Assembly: GCF_026005215.1 (NCBI RefSeq)
Contig: NZ_BPMA01000022.1
Span: 1-39,855 of the forward strand
Reading direction: 5' to 3'
From: Capnocytophaga catalasegens
GTDB taxonomy: Bacteria > Bacteroidota > Bacteroidia > Flavobacteriales > Flavobacteriaceae
Length of the DNA stretch: 39,855 nt
The notes below the pieces were generated by a model. The model had not been told where the DNA came from and did not search any database. It saw only the letters and a list, made by a program, of their open reading frames with translations. Each line of letters begins with the position of its first letter. The stretch's first letter is position 1. Below are positions 1 through 8,204 of this stretch, piece after piece. Made by a program: the position numbers and the translations under genes.

Positions 1-183
1 TTGAAATGGGTGCATATTGTTATCAGTAATGCCAAGCGGAATTTATTATGTAACTATCACAAAATCAAACGGAAGTATTTACAATTATACTTAGACGAAT
101 TTGTTTACAAGCTCAATCGTCGTTACTTTGCAGAGCATTTATTTGACAGATTGGTTTTAGCCAATATTACAGCTTATGAGTGA
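1..183 (+). CDS. IS1595-family (ISXO2-like) transposase, C-terminal fragment
   Basis: The reading frame is open at the window edge and ends at 183. The 60 residues match the end of ISXO2/IS1595-type DDE transposases as I know them: a WVH-x-x-ISNAKR stretch, then a YH-x-IK-x-KYLQ stretch and a final CYKLNRRYF-like / LFDRL segment. The apparent first codon TTG is only the window edge; the catalytic DDE part lies outside. It converges on the truncated tape measure gene and overlaps its last 10 bases. A complete copy is likely present just left of the window. Confidence 0.8.
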   Translation: MKWVHIVISNAKRNLLCNYHKIKRKYLQLYLDEFVYKLNRRYFAEHLFDRLVLANITAYE

Positions 184-2831
184 TTACGGATATACAATAA
201 TTTTTTAAAAACTTCCGAGCTTTCACTTTGTTTTCTCAAAAGAACATCTAATGCTTTTTTCTGCTCTTTGTTTAGTTGAGCATACGCATTTTTTAGTTTT
301 TTTATTTGCTCTGGTGAATTTTCCGTTTTTAATTTTTCTTCTATTATTTTCCTTTCTTCATTGAATTTCTTAGTAATTTCGGCTTTTTCTTCTTCATACG
401 TTTTATATTTGTCTAATAATTCTTTAAGTAGTTTTTCTTCCTGTTGTTGGCGTACATCTTCATTGTTTTTGTTTCCTAACGTTCGGATATTGTCGGCTTC
501 TGTTACAAAAGCATCAAATTGTTGTGATGTAAGTTCGCCGTCTTTTTTCCGTTTTGTTAGTGAGGCTATTGTGTCTTCCCACCCTCTATCTATCATTTCT
601 GATTTTTCTTTGAAATGAAAATCAATCAAGGCACGTTCTTTCTCGTAGCCTTCCGCCATTGTTTCTATATAGTCTTTTTGCGCTTTGAGTTCGTTATCTT
701 TACGTAAGCGATTTAGTTCTGTTTCAGCTTTTGCGATTTCTTCTTGTCTATTTTTCGTTTTTTCAGCTTCTTTGCTTGAACTTCCTTTTTTATCTCCAAG
801 ATTTATGAAATCTTCATAGGCTTTTTTTGCACTTTCGTAGGCTTCTTGTCGTTTTTTTACTTCTTCACTTATTTGTACATCGGTTAGTCCGTCTTTTTCT
901 GTTGTGTTTCTGATGTCTTCAAGATGCTTTTTTGCTTCTTGCATTTTTTTAAACAAATCCTTTGAATTTTTCACGTATGAAGTTACGTGTTTTTCATCTG
1001 CTGTAATTTGTTTTTCTAAAATTGATGCTAAATAGCCGATGTTTCCTGTTGTAAATTTTTCATATTCTGATGTATTTATAAGCAAATTTTCTAACTGGCG
1101 CTTGTGTCCTGTCTGATTTGAATATACATTTTGGTCAGTAGCATTGTTTCTACGTTTTTGTAGTTCTCTGAGTTTTAACAATTCAGCTTTCTTTTCTTCT
1201 TGTGAAAGCCTATTGAAATTAGCCTCTGCTTGTTCTCTTTCTAAATATTGGATTCTCTTTTGATAGGCTTGTATTTTTGCTTGTTGTTTTTTAGCATCAT
1301 CGCTTTGTTGCTTTGCCAAAAGAGCCGTTGCTGCACCAGCTCCCGATGTATATACGAGGTTTTCTGTCTGTTTTGCGTATTCTTGAGATTCTGTTTGTGC
1401 TTTTTCTAATGCTTGTTTTACTTCTTTAATTTTTTGTTTATTTTCTGCTATTTCTCTTGCGTGAGCGGACAAAGCTACTGCTTTATTAGCTTCTTCAATA
1501 CCACGTAACATATCCATTTCTGTTTGGTATTTAGCAAACAAATCAGGGTATTTTTGAATTAAGGTATTGTAGGCTCTTGTGCGTAATTCACGAGCGTTGT
1601 TTTCGTCTTCAATTTTTTGTTTGATTTTGCCTTGTGATTCGTTAAATTCGCTAAGTGCTTTTTCGGCAGCGGTTGCCCGCGTTGCTAATTTGTAAAGCCC
1701 GTAAGCTAAGCCGGCAACGGCAGCAGCTACTAATACGTACGGATTTGCAAGTAACGTAGCATTGAGTGCGCGAGTAACATTTGTAAGCTGCATTTTTGCT
1801 ATTGACAATATTTTCGTCCTTGCTACTGCAACCGCCTCTGAATTAGATAATGTTATATTTGCAGCCGATGCTAATTTTTTTTCAACAACAGCCTGAGCAA
1901 GTACCACTCTGTTTAGTTTTTGCACCGCACTAATACTCATTAAAACAGCTTTGTAAGTACCATAAGTAGCAATAAGTTCTGCTATTGTTTTTCCGATAGA
2001 TTTATAGTTTTTAACTAATTCAGTAGTTGATGATATTGCTCTTGTAAAAACGCCTTCTCCTGATTTTCCTATATCGTTAAACATCTTGTAAATTTCAAGT
2101 TTTAATCCTGAAATCGCCCCTTTTACAGATTGACTTTGTTTTGCCATCAAATCGTTGAATTTTCCTCCTTCAGCACTCATCGTATAGAAGGCTTTTTCCA
2201 CTTCTGTAAAGCCAATTTTCCCAGCAGATACCATTTCCTTAATTTCTGCTTCGGCTACATTTAAGTTTTTTGCCAATTCTCCAATGATAGGCACCCCAGC
2301 GGCCAAAAAGTCTTTCAGGTCTATTGAACTCAATACCCCTTTGTTTTTCACTTGCGAGTAGTTCAAAATCAATCGCTCCATCGAAACGCCTGTTGCTGAT
2401 GCTACATCTCCCAATGCCTTTAAGGTTGGAATTACTTTTTCGGCACTTTCTCCAACCGAGAGGAGCATTCGCGTACTGGCTCCTATGTCTTTCAAATCAA
2501 AAGGAGTGTTCGAGGCAAACGCAACGACTTCGCTCATTAGTTTGTCGGCTTTGGCTTTACTTCCCAACATTGCATTAAAGGTAATTTCCAATTGCTGTAC
2601 TTCTCCTCTCACTTTTACTAACTGATTGATAAACACACCCGCTGAACTGGTTGTAAAAACAAATGCCAAGTTCCGCGAAAGGTTATGATACACATTGTCA
2701 ATGCGTTTCCCTTCATTAACCATCGTGTCACCAATGTTTCTAATTACACCTTTTGCCTGCTGAGCATCTCGCTGTAACGAACTATTATCAATCCCCAGCG
2801 AATACCAAATACTACCTAATGTATTATTCAT
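174..2831 (-). CDS. Phage tail tape measure protein, 3' end replaced by IS
   Basis: 885 residues. The N-terminal ~250 residues have the tape-measure domain signature (helical, with a FNAMLGSKAKA region, a PFDLKDIGAS region and a GVSMERLILNYSQVKNKG-like region). A hydrophobic Ala-rich stretch follows near residues 330-385, then a long charged coiled coil rich in K, E and Q. The protein sets tail length and lies inside the tail tube. It is the last structural gene visible, directly after the tail assembly chaperone, as expected. The final seven or so codons (…LYIRNHS) are encoded by the IS terminal repeat and transposase end, so the native C-terminus is lost. A late promoter with an inverted repeat sits at 2856-2892. 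Baseplate and lysis genes that should follow are not in the window. Confidence 0.9.
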   Translation of the reverse strand: MNNTLGSIWYSLGIDNSSLQRDAQQAKGVIRNIGDTMVNEGKRIDNVYHNLSRNLAFVFTTSSAGVFINQLVKVRGEVQQLEITFNAMLGSKAKADKLMSEVVAFASNTPFDLKDIGASTRMLLSVGESAEKVIPTLKALGDVASATGVSMERLILNYSQVKNKGVLSSIDLKDFLAAGVPIIGELAKNLNVAEAEIKEMVSAGKIGFTEVEKAFYTMSAEGGKFNDLMAKQSQSVKGAISGLKLEIYKMFNDIGKSGEGVFTRAISSTTELVKNYKSIGKTIAELIATYGTYKAVLMSISAVQKLNRVVLAQAVVEKKLASAANITLSNSEAVAVARTKILSIAKMQLTNVTRALNATLLANPYVLVAAAVAGLAYGLYKLATRATAAEKALSEFNESQGKIKQKIEDENNARELRTRAYNTLIQKYPDLFAKYQTEMDMLRGIEEANKAVALSAHAREIAENKQKIKEVKQALEKAQTESQEYAKQTENLVYTSGAGAATALLAKQQSDDAKKQQAKIQAYQKRIQYLEREQAEANFNRLSQEEKKAELLKLRELQKRRNNATDQNVYSNQTGHKRQLENLLINTSEYEKFTTGNIGYLASILEKQITADEKHVTSYVKNSKDLFKKMQEAKKHLEDIRNTTEKDGLTDVQISEEVKKRQEAYESAKKAYEDFINLGDKKGSSSKEAEKTKNRQEEIAKAETELNRLRKDNELKAQKDYIETMAEGYEKERALIDFHFKEKSEMIDRGWEDTIASLTKRKKDGELTSQQFDAFVTEADNIRTLGNKNNEDVRQQQEEKLLKELLDKYKTYEEEKAEITKKFNEERKIIEEKLKTENSPEQIKKLKNAYAQLNKEQKKALDVLLRKQSESSEVFKKLLYIRNHS
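183..200. repeat. IS terminal repeat, right end of the left IS copy
   Basis: The 18 bases attacggatatacaataa begin at the transposase stop codon. Their exact reverse complement forms the last 18 bases of the window (39838-39855). Sequence homology stops inward of these 18 bases on both sides. The most direct reading is the terminal inverted repeat of the same IS, present at both ends of the window. The exact IS boundary and the target duplication cannot be fixed because the rest of the element is not visible. Confidence 0.7.
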
Positions 2832-2855
2832 TTTATTATGCTTTTAATCAGATTA

Positions 2856-2892
2856 CAAAAATAAAAAAAACGTGCGATATATACACGTTTTT
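2856..2892 (-). promoter_or_regulatory. Late promoter of tape measure gene: -7 box plus inverted repeat
   Basis: On the minus strand a TATTTTTG box (2856-2863) fits the Bacteroidota -7 consensus TANNTTTG. No TTTG lies at the -33 position. Instead an inverted repeat AAAAACGTG / CACGTTTTT (2866-2874 and 2884-2892, 9-bp arms) is centred about 20 bp upstream of the box. It is one of four sites with the same geometry (others at 8151-8188, 12146-12181 and 18043-18080). It could also fold as a terminator-like hairpin after the chaperone gene, whose frameshift product ends at 2906. Confidence 0.65.
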
Positions 2893-2905
2893 AGGTAAAA
2901 TATTT

Positions 2906-3627
2906 TTACACTTGCCCTCTCATTATGTTTAAAAATTCAGACGGGCTTACGCTTTTCGATTTGATTTTCTTATCTTTCTTTTCTTTATAAGAATAAGAAG
3001 GTAAAACAGAGCTATACATTATAATATTTGCATAGCTAATATTGTTTAAAACATAATCGAAAGATAATTTATATTGTTTAGCAAAATTACCTACAAGTCC
3101 CCAAACGCTGTCGTTTCTTTCACCACTTCCGCCGTCTTGGTTGCTTTGGTCAGGTTCATCTCTATCAGGGAAGTGGTAAGCTGAAAAAAATCAGACAATT
3201 TCATAAATTTTAATAGCAAAAAAAATACATTCAATACTTCTTCAATGGGTGCATTATTTATTTTTTCTGCTAACAATTCTCCGTTACTTTTTTCTGAAAC
3301 TATAACCTTTTGTTTTATTATTTTTTTGAAAAGAAATTCACGTTTTACTTCTTCAAAGATAGTCTCTTCTTTTTTTTCAAATTCTTTGTTTCCAAGTATA
3401 ATACAAGCAAGCGCATATCCTACATTATGCAGTTTGTCCGAATGCAATAATAAAGATGCAACAGGTCGTTCTTGGTCTAATTCTTCTTTTGGAAATGCTG
3501 AAACATATTTGGAAAACTTGATTAACGTTCTGATTGTAGGAGGCGCTACATTGTATGTTTCTCCTTGTATTGTTATTTGTTTTTTTTCTTCAAGAATTGT
3601 TTCTGATACCCTCTCTTCTATATTCAT
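2906..3627 (-). CDS. Tail assembly chaperone, long form made by -1 frameshift (gpGT-like)
   Basis: The short form's frame contains T TTT TTT at 3190-3184, in phase for a canonical -1 slip (codons GAT TTT TTT CAG). The -1 frame has a stop (TGA) immediately before this site, so it opens exactly there, and then runs without a stop to TAA at 2906. Slippage gives about 148 residues of the short form plus 92 new residues, about 240 in all. The new part has a tryptophan-glycine segment (VWGLVGNFAKQY), a hydrophobic stretch and a Lys/Ser-rich tail, typical of the T domain that contacts tape measure protein. No independent start codon explains this frame. Position between tail genes and tape measure is the position of lambda G/GT. 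The slip itself is inferred, not shown. Confidence 0.75.
3091..3627 (-). CDS. Tail assembly chaperone, short form (gpG-like)
   Basis: 178 residues, mostly helical, no recognisable catalytic motif. It lies directly before tape measure and carries the slippery heptamer at codons ~146-148. Without slippage translation continues 30 residues to TAG at 3091. Its ATG overlaps the stop of the preceding gene as ATGA, so translation is probably coupled along the neck and tail genes. Assigned by position, by its frameshift architecture and by general similarity to Bacteroidota phage chaperones, not by a strong sequence motif. Confidence 0.7.
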   Translation of the reverse strand: MNIEERVSETILEEKKQITIQGETYNVAPPTIRTLIKFSKYVSAFPKEELDQERPVASLLLHSDKLHNVGYALACIILGNKEFEKKEETIFEEVKREFLFKKIIKQKVIVSEKSNGELLAEKINNAPIEEVLNVFFLLLKFMKLSDFFQLTTSLIEMNLTKATKTAEVVKETTAFGDL

Positions 3628-4031
3628 AAGAAATTATATTTAAAAGTTAATTGCATATTTACAAAATGTTGATTTATGTTTTCTTCTGAAAAACTTTGTA
3701 TCATTCTACTTAGTTTAAAATGATAATTATCCAAGGTTATGTTTTCTGCAAAAAGTTGACAAACTTGCTCTATTTCTCTACAACGTTTTATATCTTTTCT
3801 GTTTATTCCTGAGCTTTCTCTATCAGGAACATAAATATTGATATTTACTTTTCCTTCTTGGCTGAATGTATCAAAAATACCAGTCAAAAAGGAAACAATT
3901 ACATCTTCTTTTTGGCTGTTAGCTGGGCGTAATCCTTCACGATACACGTCCCCTTTAATAAATCTTGAAATGAAGCTGTTTTTTATTAGCTTATAAATAT
4001 CTGCTTCTATTTCGCTTGCTGTTTTTTTCAT
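3624..4031 (-). CDS. Putative tail terminator / tail completion protein
   Basis: 135 residues, unrecognised by motif. It begins with a short helical segment (ASEIEADIYKLIKNS). A GDVYREGLRPANSQKEDVIV-like segment follows that resembles small tail terminator proteins, in which a short strand-rich domain follows an N-terminal helix. It sits after the gp10-like gene and before the chaperone, the normal place for a tail terminator. Start and stop overlap both neighbours as ATGA. Function is inferred from order. Confidence 0.5.
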   Translation of the reverse strand: MKKTASEIEADIYKLIKNSFISRFIKGDVYREGLRPANSQKEDVIVSFLTGIFDTFSQEGKVNINIYVPDRESSGINRKDIKRCREIEQVCQLFAENITLDNYHFKLSRMIQSFSEENINQHFVNMQLTFKYNFL

Positions 4032-4471
4032 TTTTTAATAAAACCTAATCGTGTTAAAATAATTTGAGCTTGCTGTTTCGCATACAATTCAGAAGAACTA
4101 AGTACATTTCTTTTTGTTTCTAGATATGCAGCATAATTCATTCCTGCTACGACAATTAAAATAATACCATAATTGAAATCTGATGAAATATTTTTTATTA
4201 TTTCGTTTCCTTTTTCTTTTCCTTTCGTACCCTTTTTTATTGTTTGAAAAGATGATATTTTTTCTATTTTTCCATTATTGAGTATAGCATATCCAATACT
4301 ACTACGCAAGTTTCCAGTTCTATCTATATAATCACCACTATTGCGTGCCTCTGAAATACAAGTCATTCCTATGTAATTCAATACACGTATTAGTTTTTGT
4401 TCCCGTTTTTTTATTTCCGATTCAAGGTGTTTATCTATTTGCGACTTAGGTGTTATTCGTTTTGCAGGCAT
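4028..4471 (-). CDS. HK97 gp10-like neck / tail completion protein
   Basis: 147 residues. The middle has a TGNLRSSIGYAI segment and the C-terminal third a GMNYAAYLETKRN segment. The pairing TGxLRxSI ... YAxYxE is characteristic of the HK97 gp10 family that joins head to tail. The N-terminus is basic and helical. The start ATG overlaps the previous stop (TAATG at 4469-4473) and the stop overlaps the next ATG. Confidence 0.75.
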   Translation of the reverse strand: MPAKRITPKSQIDKHLESEIKKREQKLIRVLNYIGMTCISEARNSGDYIDRTGNLRSSIGYAILNNGKIEKISSFQTIKKGTKGKEKGNEIIKNISSDFNYGIILIVVAGMNYAAYLETKRNVLSSSELYAKQQAQIILTRLGFIKK

Positions 4472-4782
4472 TATAGTATAATTTTGGCTCTTCTTATATT
4501 TTCAAGTCGTTGCAAACTTTTACAATCTTTTTGACAAATCAATTTTTTTCTACTATCATAAAGAGCAAAATGTTTCCCAAATACATTCATATCCTTGGTT
4601 GTGATAATATAACTTGCCTGTATAAAATTTCCGCCTCCTACCTCAACAATATCGTTACGTGTGCCGTTATAATACTTGCAAGGTATTAAGCCTGTATCAA
4701 AAACAGACTCGTTTGAAACATCTTCGCCAAATTCGTTATAAATAGGCGTATTTTCGTATTTTACTTGAATATATCCTTTCAT
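4471..4782 (-). CDS. Putative head closure protein
   Basis: 103 residues from the ATG at 4782, which overlaps the preceding TAA as TAATG. A TTG six bases further upstream would add two residues and is less likely. The sequence is strand-rich (KGYIQVKYENTPIYNEFG, then a CKYYNGTRNDI segment), as in small beta-barrel head-closure proteins such as SPP1 gp16. Assigned mainly from its place between a connector-like gene and the gp10-like gene. Confidence 0.45.
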   Translation of the reverse strand: MKGYIQVKYENTPIYNEFGEDVSNESVFDTGLIPCKYYNGTRNDIVEVGGGNFIQASYIITTKDMNVFGKHFALYDSRKKLICQKDCKSLQRLENIRRAKIIL

Positions 4783-5102
4783 TACCAAAAATGACTTTTA
4801 TCTCTTATTTCGTTCTTTAACTCAATAGTTTCCAATACATTTTCTTTGCCTAATTCTTTACACAAAAGCCCATAATAAAGCTGAATACTTTTAATGTCCC
4901 ACGTTTCGGTTACATCACCCTCAGATATTTGTGTATGGATAGGTAACCAATCTGAAAAACTATTATAAATAGCAACTTTACACAAAGAAACATCAACAAC
5001 TGGAAGATTAACTAATTTGTTTTCAAGTATAATCAAATCAATCTGTTCTTCTGTAACCCCGAATTTTTGTAACTTTATTTGTAAATATTCTTTTGTTGTC
5101 AT
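4782..5102 (-). CDS. Putative head-tail connector (adaptor) protein
   Basis: 106 residues. It starts MTTKEYLQIKLQKFGVTEEQ, a helical pattern seen at the start of many Bacteroidota phage adaptor-like proteins, and is helical throughout, as gp6/gp15-type adaptors are. It is the first of the four coupled neck genes. A 73-base gap separates it from the tail tube gene. Position supports a connector; the sequence alone does not prove it. Confidence 0.45.
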   Translation of the reverse strand: MTTKEYLQIKLQKFGVTEEQIDLIILENKLVNLPVVDVSLCKVAIYNSFSDWLPIHTQISEGDVTETWDIKSIQLYYGLLCKELGKENVLETIELKNEIRDKSHFW

Positions 5103-5175
5103 AGATTTAGATGTTAGTTAATAGGCAATAGTATATTTGTATAAAAACAAAAATCTATTGCCTATTTCTATCCAA

Positions 5176-5676
5176 TTAAGCTGTTTGCCCGATAACTGCT
5201 TTTTCTTTTCCATTACCTGGGTCAAGTACTGTGAATTTGATTTCTAACAAATACCCGTCATCTTGTCCGAATGTAGGTTTTGCTGTTACAGAACAATATG
5301 CAGCAGAAAAAACCTCTGCATTTTGTACGGTATTGATGATTTTAACGGAGTACTTTTTACTTGTACTCATTTTTTTGATTTTGAGAGTGCTTGTTGGTCC
5401 GTCCTCCTCAATGTCCCAAAACTTCTCTAAGTTCGATTTGTTAAGGTTCTTTACGGTAACGTTCCATATTAGTTTCCCTTCTTGTGTTAATTCATCAACA
5501 ACATCTCCGTTAATATCCTTCCATTCTTTTTTATCCCCTTCCTCTGTTTCTAATGACATTTCTTTTATTCGCCCAATAGATGCAAAAGAAGTAGCCATAG
5601 CGTTATTTGCTCCTGGTGTGCCAACTTGAAATTCTATACCATTCCAAGCGGTTGCGGTTGTTTCTTTCCAAGCCAT
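5176..5676 (-). CDS. Major tail tube protein
   Basis: 166 residues. Features of tail tube subunits: an N-terminal MAWKETTATAWNGIEFQVG arm, alternating strands (GRIKEMSLETEEGDKKEW; LTQEGKLIWNVTVKNLNKS) and an insertion-type beta pattern with a closing LLEIKFTVLDPGNGK segment. It polymerises into the tail tube around tape measure. It lies directly after the capsid gene and before the connectors, although tail tube genes usually follow the connectors. It is separated from both neighbours by about 75 bases, with no clear promoter seen. Confidence 0.7.
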   Translation of the reverse strand: MAWKETTATAWNGIEFQVGTPGANNAMATSFASIGRIKEMSLETEEGDKKEWKDINGDVVDELTQEGKLIWNVTVKNLNKSNLEKFWDIEEDGPTSTLKIKKMSTSKKYSVKIINTVQNAEVFSAAYCSVTAKPTFGQDDGYLLEIKFTVLDPGNGKEKAVIGQTA

Positions 5677-5750
5677 TTTATATAATTTTATTAAGTTAAT
5701 ATTTCCTTTATAAAGCAGTAGGTTACTATTTCTAACCTACTGCTTACATA

Positions 5751-6827
5751 TTATATTACGCCTTCCAACAAGAACGTATTGTCAATCGCTTCAAATGCAG
5801 GAAATGCGTTCAATTCAACAGCAGTAAATTCTGCCCAAGGGTCGTTTTCTTGCCACTTAGAAATTAACGCTCTGTTAAATATAGCGTAATCTACATTTTT
5901 AACTGGCTGTAATTGTTCCATTGCCAAAGCATTTTTAATTACACCCAATTTCCCAGTCGGAACAAACGAAACGTTTTTCTCGCTGAAAGGTCTTAAAGGA
6001 GTGATAACACCATCTTTTTCAATACCTATCACTTCATCAACGATTTCAATGTAAGGTAGTTTTTCTTCCTGTAAATATTCATTTACATTGGTAAGTGTAG
6101 CAATACCTGCTCCTTTTTGGAGAATATGGAATGATACCAAACTATCAACTACCTCCTTACACTTACGGAACTGCATCCATACATTTCGGCTCATCAATAT
6201 TTTCTCAAACGAACGTCCTTTTTTGCTTGCATCTTCTACCACATCTGCAATGTCTTTCAACGGAGTTGCGGTTGCAGGTACGTTCCATTTTACTGACACT
6301 TGATGTTTGTTTCCTGCTGGCATCAACAAAGAAAGTTTGTCCGCAAGTACAATCCCGTCAGGATTATTCTCTAATGTAAGACTAATGTTTCCTGTTGAAA
6401 TAGCTTCCAAGACCATAATATCAAGGCGTTTGTGTGCAGAAACTCCTGCTTTTTTCAAGTCATTAAAGAGAATATCCAACAACTGAGCTTTTTTGGTTTT
6501 ATCGTCAATATTCAAAGCCTGTAAAGCTAAGAAATCGCGATAATCTTCTTCTCTCATTACGAATTTCTCTTTAATAGCAGGTATTTCTCCTTGATATTTT
6601 TCAAGTCCCGCACGACTTCTTAAAGGTGCCGAACTTGAACGATTTACAACCGAAGCAGCTGCTTCTATTCTACTTGCACCAATAGCTGATGTAAAAGTCA
6701 GCGTTTGTTGAGCAGGTGCAAAATCAAAAAATCTTTGATAAAAAGTAGGTGCAAATCTGTCATTTGTGGCATCTATTATAGCCTGCATATTTTCTGAATA
6801 TGCGCCAAAAACTGATTTTATCTTCAT
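5751..6827 (-). CDS. Major capsid protein
   Basis: 358 residues. It is the largest protein between scaffold and tail genes and fits a HK97-fold coat protein: N-terminal arm, a long central helix region (EEDYRDFLALQALNIDDKTK), a KILMSRNVWMQFRKCKEVVDS segment typical of the P-domain spine of many coat proteins, and a C-terminal strand region ending near FLLEGVI. The gene follows the scaffold and head fibre genes by short gaps. No protease gene is present, so the capsid probably uses the separate scaffold at 7448-8113. Confidence 0.8.
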   Translation of the reverse strand: MKIKSVFGAYSENMQAIIDATNDRFAPTFYQRFFDFAPAQQTLTFTSAIGASRIEAAASVVNRSSSAPLRSRAGLEKYQGEIPAIKEKFVMREEDYRDFLALQALNIDDKTKKAQLLDILFNDLKKAGVSAHKRLDIMVLEAISTGNISLTLENNPDGIVLADKLSLLMPAGNKHQVSVKWNVPATATPLKDIADVVEDASKKGRSFEKILMSRNVWMQFRKCKEVVDSLVSFHILQKGAGIATLTNVNEYLQEEKLPYIEIVDEVIGIEKDGVITPLRPFSEKNVSFVPTGKLGVIKNALAMEQLQPVKNVDYAIFNRALISKWQENDPWAEFTAVELNAFPAFEAIDNTFLLEGVI

Positions 6828-6859
6828 TTTTGTTTTGTTTTTTAGTTAATACTTGATTA

Positions 6860-7429
6860 TTAGTAACTTTCAGAGAAAATAATAGTTGGCATTTTCTCTC
6901 TTAGTTCTTGCAAAATTGGAGGTATTCTGCGAGCATATACTGTACCACGAATGGTAACAGCTACATCAGCAAGTCCATTGTTACCGATAGTTACCTCTTC
7001 ATACAACAAACCTTTGGGTTTAGAATAACCTTCATCATTCACAAACAAAACTTTATCTTTACCAACAGCAACACCTAACGTAGCTTGTAATGTGATTACA
7101 TCATAATCAGCATTAGTACGGTCTATTGCATCAATAGTTTGTTCGGTTGCTGTACCAAATTTCAATTTCATACCTACTTTAAGTACGTGGTTTTTCAGTA
7201 CTTTATAGGTTGTGTCTGAATTATTTGCATTGGCTTGCATTACTGCTACCTTTGCTACCTTCGCTTTACGTGTTGCCTCGTCAAAAGAAATTGGCGCACC
7301 AGCAGGAATTACATCACCAGAAACAAACGCTTTGTCTTCCAATGTGAAACCTCCCTGTGCGTTTTCAAGGTTTTTACCTTGCCAAATAGGCACTCCTGTT
7401 GAGGCTTTTTGTTTTTTGATGTCTAACAT
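6860..7429 (-). CDS. Head fibre / decoration protein
   Basis: 189 residues. It starts MLDIKKQKASTGVPIWQGK and has a FVSGDVIPAGAPISFDEATRKAKV segment typical of small capsid-associated fibre or decoration proteins (as in the head fibre family of phi29 gp8.5). Strand-rich central part (KVLKNHVLKVGMKLKFGTA; DVITLQATLGVAVGKDKVL) and a closing RRIPPILQELREKMPTI helix. It sits between scaffold and capsid. Similarity is from memory of the family, so the exact role (fibre or decoration) is uncertain. Confidence 0.6.
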   Translation of the reverse strand: MLDIKKQKASTGVPIWQGKNLENAQGGFTLEDKAFVSGDVIPAGAPISFDEATRKAKVAKVAVMQANANNSDTTYKVLKNHVLKVGMKLKFGTATEQTIDAIDRTNADYDVITLQATLGVAVGKDKVLFVNDEGYSKPKGLLYEEVTIGNNGLADVAVTIRGTVYARRIPPILQELREKMPTIIFSESY

Positions 7430-7447
7430 TTCTTTTTGTGTTTTAAA

Positions 7448-8113
7448 TTAAACATTGTTTTCTTTTTGAGCATTAGATTTTGCCCATTCTGCAATCTCTC
7501 CTTTAATTTCTTTATTGATTGATTGCGATGACGAATTTGTCGGATGTGGAAAACCTCGCAAACCACTATTAACAGCCTCTTGCTGTGCCTTTGCTAATTC
7601 AGCTTGCGTTTCTGTAACGAACGTATTAAAATCTTCATCATCAACAAACTGCAATCTGTCAAAAGTTTTTAAAACACTACTTTTCAACGCTTCAGGAATA
7701 TCTTTTAAGGCAGCTTCAAAAGTCTGTTTTCGTGTTTCGATAGTACGCCCTGCTTTCAATGTTTCTAACTCTTTTTGCAATGGCTTGATAGCTTGACTAA
7801 CTGTATTTGCAATCAAAGTAGCCATATCATTGTTGTCAGTTTGAGGTGTTTGTGTAGGAGTAGGCTGTTGAACTCCGCCTCCGTTTTGTCTTTCTTTGAA
7901 AGAATTTACACCTTTGGTAACTTCACTATCCACTTCCTTACGCCAATCTTTGATAAACTCAGTAACTTTATCTGATGTAAGTTTGTCAATAAGTGCCTGA
8001 GCTTCTGTTTCATCTGCAACCTGTAACGCATACGAACGTGCCAATTGTTGCAATCCGTCTTTTCGTGCCTGTGGGAATTTTGTCCCAAGTAACTCAACTA
8101 ATTTTTGATACAT
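7448..8113 (-). CDS. Capsid scaffold protein
   Basis: 221 residues, almost all helical and charged. A Gln/Pro/Thr-rich linker (residues ~77-95) separates an N-terminal helical domain from a coiled-coil half (ANTVSQAIKPLQKELETLKAG). The acidic-basic C-terminus ends with an EIAEWAKSNAQKEN segment. This layout and its place just before the capsid gene fit a scaffold. The gene heads its own transcription unit: a late promoter with an inverted repeat lies at 8151-8188, 38 bases before the start codon. Confidence 0.7.
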   Translation of the reverse strand: MYQKLVELLGTKFPQARKDGLQQLARSYALQVADETEAQALIDKLTSDKVTEFIKDWRKEVDSEVTKGVNSFKERQNGGGVQQPTPTQTPQTDNNDMATLIANTVSQAIKPLQKELETLKAGRTIETRKQTFEAALKDIPEALKSSVLKTFDRLQFVDDEDFNTFVTETQAELAKAQQEAVNSGLRGFPHPTNSSSQSINKEIKGEIAEWAKSNAQKENNV

Positions 8114-8150
8114 AGAATTCTATATTTTTAATATTAAAAATTTCCACGTG

Positions 8151-8188
8151 CAAAGATATAAAAAAACGTGTATTTATTACACGTTTTT
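8151..8188 (-). promoter_or_regulatory. Late promoter of head module: -7 box plus inverted repeat
   Basis: On the minus strand TATCTTTG (8151-8158) is a perfect TANNTTTG box. Upstream an inverted repeat AAAAACGTGTA / TACACGTTTTT (8162-8172 and 8178-8188) has perfect 11-bp arms and a 5-base spacer, with its centre 20.5 bp from the centre of the box. No -33 TTTG is present. The repeat also lies just after the stop of the HD gene (8205) and could act as a terminator hairpin. The spacing shared with three other sites argues for a regulator-binding site. Confidence 0.7.
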
Positions 8189-8204
8189 AAATATTTTTTT
8201 TATT

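Noticed and set aside
2866-2892. Simple intrinsic terminator only
   Set aside because: Possible, but the constant distance to TANNTTTG at four loci fits a regulatory site better; both options are kept in the findings.
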